A stretch of 53,351 nt of DNA, taken from Chondrus crispus (lineage: Eukaryota > Rhodophyta > Florideophyceae > Gigartinales > Gigartinaceae). A program made the translations under genes and the position numbers. The notes beneath the pieces were generated by a model. It was not told the DNA's origin. It did not search any database and saw only the letters and a list, made by a program, of their open reading frames with translations. Of the stretch, positions 51,915-53,351 are shown one piece after another (the stretch's first letter is position 1; every line of letters starts with the position of its first letter). The stretch covers positions 1 to 53,351 of the forward strand of contig NW_005179370.1 in the NCBI RefSeq assembly GCF_000350225.1. The letters run 5' to 3'.

Positions 51915-53315
51915 TCAAGGTGCCGTGCCGCTCGCTGCCTTGTCGCGTTCTTCTTGCCGCACGTTCGGCACGCTGGCCATGGCCTTGCTGACCTTTTCGC
52001 GCGGGTACTCGAAGTCGACGAGGCTTCCATCCAGGAGCTTGTCGTACGCAGCAAGGTCGAGCAGGCCATGCCCGCACACGGCGAGCAGGATGTTGGTCTC
52101 GTCGCCGGTCTCCTTTGCCCTCGCCGCCTCGCGCAGCGTGGCCGCGATGGCGTGCGTGGGCTCGGGCGCGGCGACCACGCCCTCGCACTTTGCAAACAGG
52201 CGGCCAGCCTCGAAGCACTCGGTCTGCCCGATGGCCTCTGCCTCGACCACGCCCTCGTGCAGCAGCTGGCTCACCAGCGGCGCCATGCCGTGGAAGCGCA
52301 GGCCGCCGGCGTGGATGGCGTCCGGCACGAACGAGTGGCCGAGCGTGTGCATCTTGAGCAGCGGCGTCTGCCCGACGGCGTCGCCAAAGTCGTAGCGGTA
52401 CTCGCCGCGCGTGAGGCTGGGGCATGCGGCGGGCTCGACGCAGCGCACGGTGGCATCGTGCCCGCCCGCCCACTTTTCGCGCAGGAACGGGAAGCTCAGG
52501 CCGGCAAAGTTGCTGCCGCCGCCCGTGCAGCCCAGCAGAACGTCTGGCGACGCGTCGGCCTTGCGCATCTGCAGCAGGGCCTCCTCGCCGATGACGGTCT
52601 GGTGGAGCAGGACGTGGTTGAGGACGGAGCCGAGGGCGTACTTGGCACCGGGAACGCGGGCTGCGTCCTCGACGGCCTCTGCGATGGCGATGCCCAGCGA
52701 GCCTGGCGTGCGCGGGTCGGCAGCGAGGACGCCGCGGCCGGCGGCGGTGTGCGGCGACGGGCTGGGGCGCACGTCGGCGCCCCAGAGGCGCATGAGGGTG
52801 CGGCGGTAGGGCTTTGCGTCGTAGCTGGCGCGGACCTGGTACACGGCGCACGGCAGGTCGAACTGGGTGCAGGCGAAGGCGAGGGCGCTCCCCCACTGGC
52901 CCGCGCCGGTCTCCGTGAAGAGGCGGGTGGTGCCGGCGCGGGCGTTGTAGAAGGCCTGTGGCACGGCCGAGTTGGGCTTGTGGCTCCCCGACGGGCTGCC
53001 GCCCTCGTACTTGTAGAAGATGCGGGCCGGGGTGTTGAGGGCGCGCTCGAGGCGACGCGCGCGCACCAGCGGGGTCGGGCGCCACAGCTTGTAGATGTCG
53101 CGCACTTGGGCGGGGATCGGGACGTAGCGCTCGCGCGTGACCTCCTGCTCGACTAGCGCCGGCGGGAACAGCGACGACAGCGCGGACGCAGGCAGCGGCT
53201 GGTGCGTGGCGGGGTCCAACGGAGGCGCGGGCGCGTGCGGCAGGTCGGGGACTATGTTATACCAGTGCGTGGGCAGCTCGGACTCGGAGAGCGTAATTTT
53301 GGTCGCGGCGGTCAT
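51915..53315 (-). CDS. trpB2: Tryptophan synthase beta chain, TrpB2 type
   Basis: A 466-residue intronless ORF from the ATG at 53315. It matches the TrpB2 branch of fold-type II PLP enzymes: a long N-terminal extension with WYNIVPDLP (18-26), WRPTPLVRARRLE (78-90), YKYEGGSPSGSHKPNSA (101-117) with Lys113 as the PLP Schiff-base lysine, TETGAGQWGSALA (134-146), GCTGGGSNFAG (262-272) as the phosphate-binding loop, and EGVVAAPEPTHAI (378-390). The known reaction of the family is joining indole (or a substitute) with serine to form tryptophan. TrpB2 proteins often act apart from TrpA, and their in vivo role in plants and algae is not settled. No clear transit peptide is visible, so a cytosolic place is possible. 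A 21-base G run sits 11 bp upstream of the ATG. Confidence 0.95.
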   Translation of the reverse strand: MTAATKITLSESELPTHWYNIVPDLPHAPAPPLDPATHQPLPASALSSLFPPALVEQEVTRERYVPIPAQVRDIYKLWRPTPLVRARRLERALNTPARIFYKYEGGSPSGSHKPNSAVPQAFYNARAGTTRLFTETGAGQWGSALAFACTQFDLPCAVYQVRASYDAKPYRRTLMRLWGADVRPSPSPHTAAGRGVLAADPRTPGSLGIAIAEAVEDAARVPGAKYALGSVLNHVLLHQTVIGEEALLQMRKADASPDVLLGCTGGGSNFAGLSFPFLREKWAGGHDATVRCVEPAACPSLTRGEYRYDFGDAVGQTPLLKMHTLGHSFVPDAIHAGGLRFHGMAPLVSQLLHEGVVEAEAIGQTECFEAGRLFAKCEGVVAAPEPTHAIAATLREAARAKETGDETNILLAVCGHGLLDLAAYDKLLDGSLVDFEYPREKVSKAMASVPNVRQEERDKAASGTAP

Positions 53316-53325
53316 GGTGAATGGC

Positions 53326-53346
53326 GGGGGGGGGGGGGGGGGGGGG
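53326..53346 (+). repeat. Poly-G tract (21 bases)
   Basis: An uninterrupted run of 21 G on the + strand (C on the coding strand) in the 5' leader of the TrpB2 gene, at the window edge. Length may vary by individual or by sequencing error. Confidence 0.9.
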
Positions 53347-53351
53347 CCGCA

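Noticed and set aside
51885..53156. Long frames on both strands overlapping TrpB2 (423 and 396 codons)
   Set aside because: The TrpB2 frame contains all catalytic motifs; the others are GC-rich shadows.
1..53351. CRISPR arrays, operons, phage or bacterial defence systems
   Set aside because: No regularly spaced short repeats, Shine-Dalgarno-led gene strings or bacterial gene families were seen; the content is eukaryotic.

Overview
The window looks like nuclear DNA of a eukaryote with compact, GC-rich, apparently intronless genes standing in islands between large, nested transposable-element clusters. My best guess is a multicellular red alga of the Chondrus type. This is inferred from gene style, several Ty1/copia lineages, PIF/Harbinger, pogo and Tc1/mariner remnants, and a TrpB2-type tryptophan synthase beta; it is not proven. 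No prokaryotic features, rRNA genes, CRISPR arrays or convincing intact tRNA genes were seen.

Layout. 1-1010: 3' end of a copia element. 1011-4231: gene-poor, with a very G-rich block. 4232-7169: a host-gene island with a secreted FG-GAP/ASPIC-UnbV (CRTAC1-like) protein, a minisatellite and a small secreted eight-cysteine protein. 7170-9990: no recognisable gene, but a long hairpin and a perfect palindrome. 9991-14318: a broken PIF/Harbinger transposase, a WD40 fragment, an uncertain ORF and an intact Myb/SANT-like coiled-coil ORF. 14765-18450: a decayed copia element with its reverse transcriptase cut off. 18455-22850: an LTR fragment, a second Harbinger-type transposase relic, and a Ty3/gypsy integrase with chromodomain split by a 700-bp solo LTR. 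23310-30980: a copia RNase H gene on the + strand split by a whole minus-strand copia element, which itself carries a solo LTR and an insertion in its 3' LTR. 31400-38335: a copia scrap, a LINE with ORF1 and endonuclease/RT ORF2, and a Tc1/mariner relic. 38873-47145: an 8.3-kb copia element with 333-bp LTRs and a perfect CTCTG target-site duplication. It also contains a solo LTR and an extra gene lying antisense to pol. 47477-49443: a pogo/DDE_1 transposase relic. 50164-53315: a second host island with an F-box/LRR-like gene and TrpB2, both on the minus strand.

The best-supported structural results are three solo LTRs. Each has a perfect 5-bp target-site duplication, and each interrupts the coding region of another element whose reading frame continues exactly when the insertion and one duplication are ignored. 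The most novel item is the antisense ORF at 39283-40455, a possible papain-fold cysteine-protease-like gene carried by a retrotransposon, ending 14 bp from the convergent pol stop. The host genes show no evident operon or pathway link to one another.
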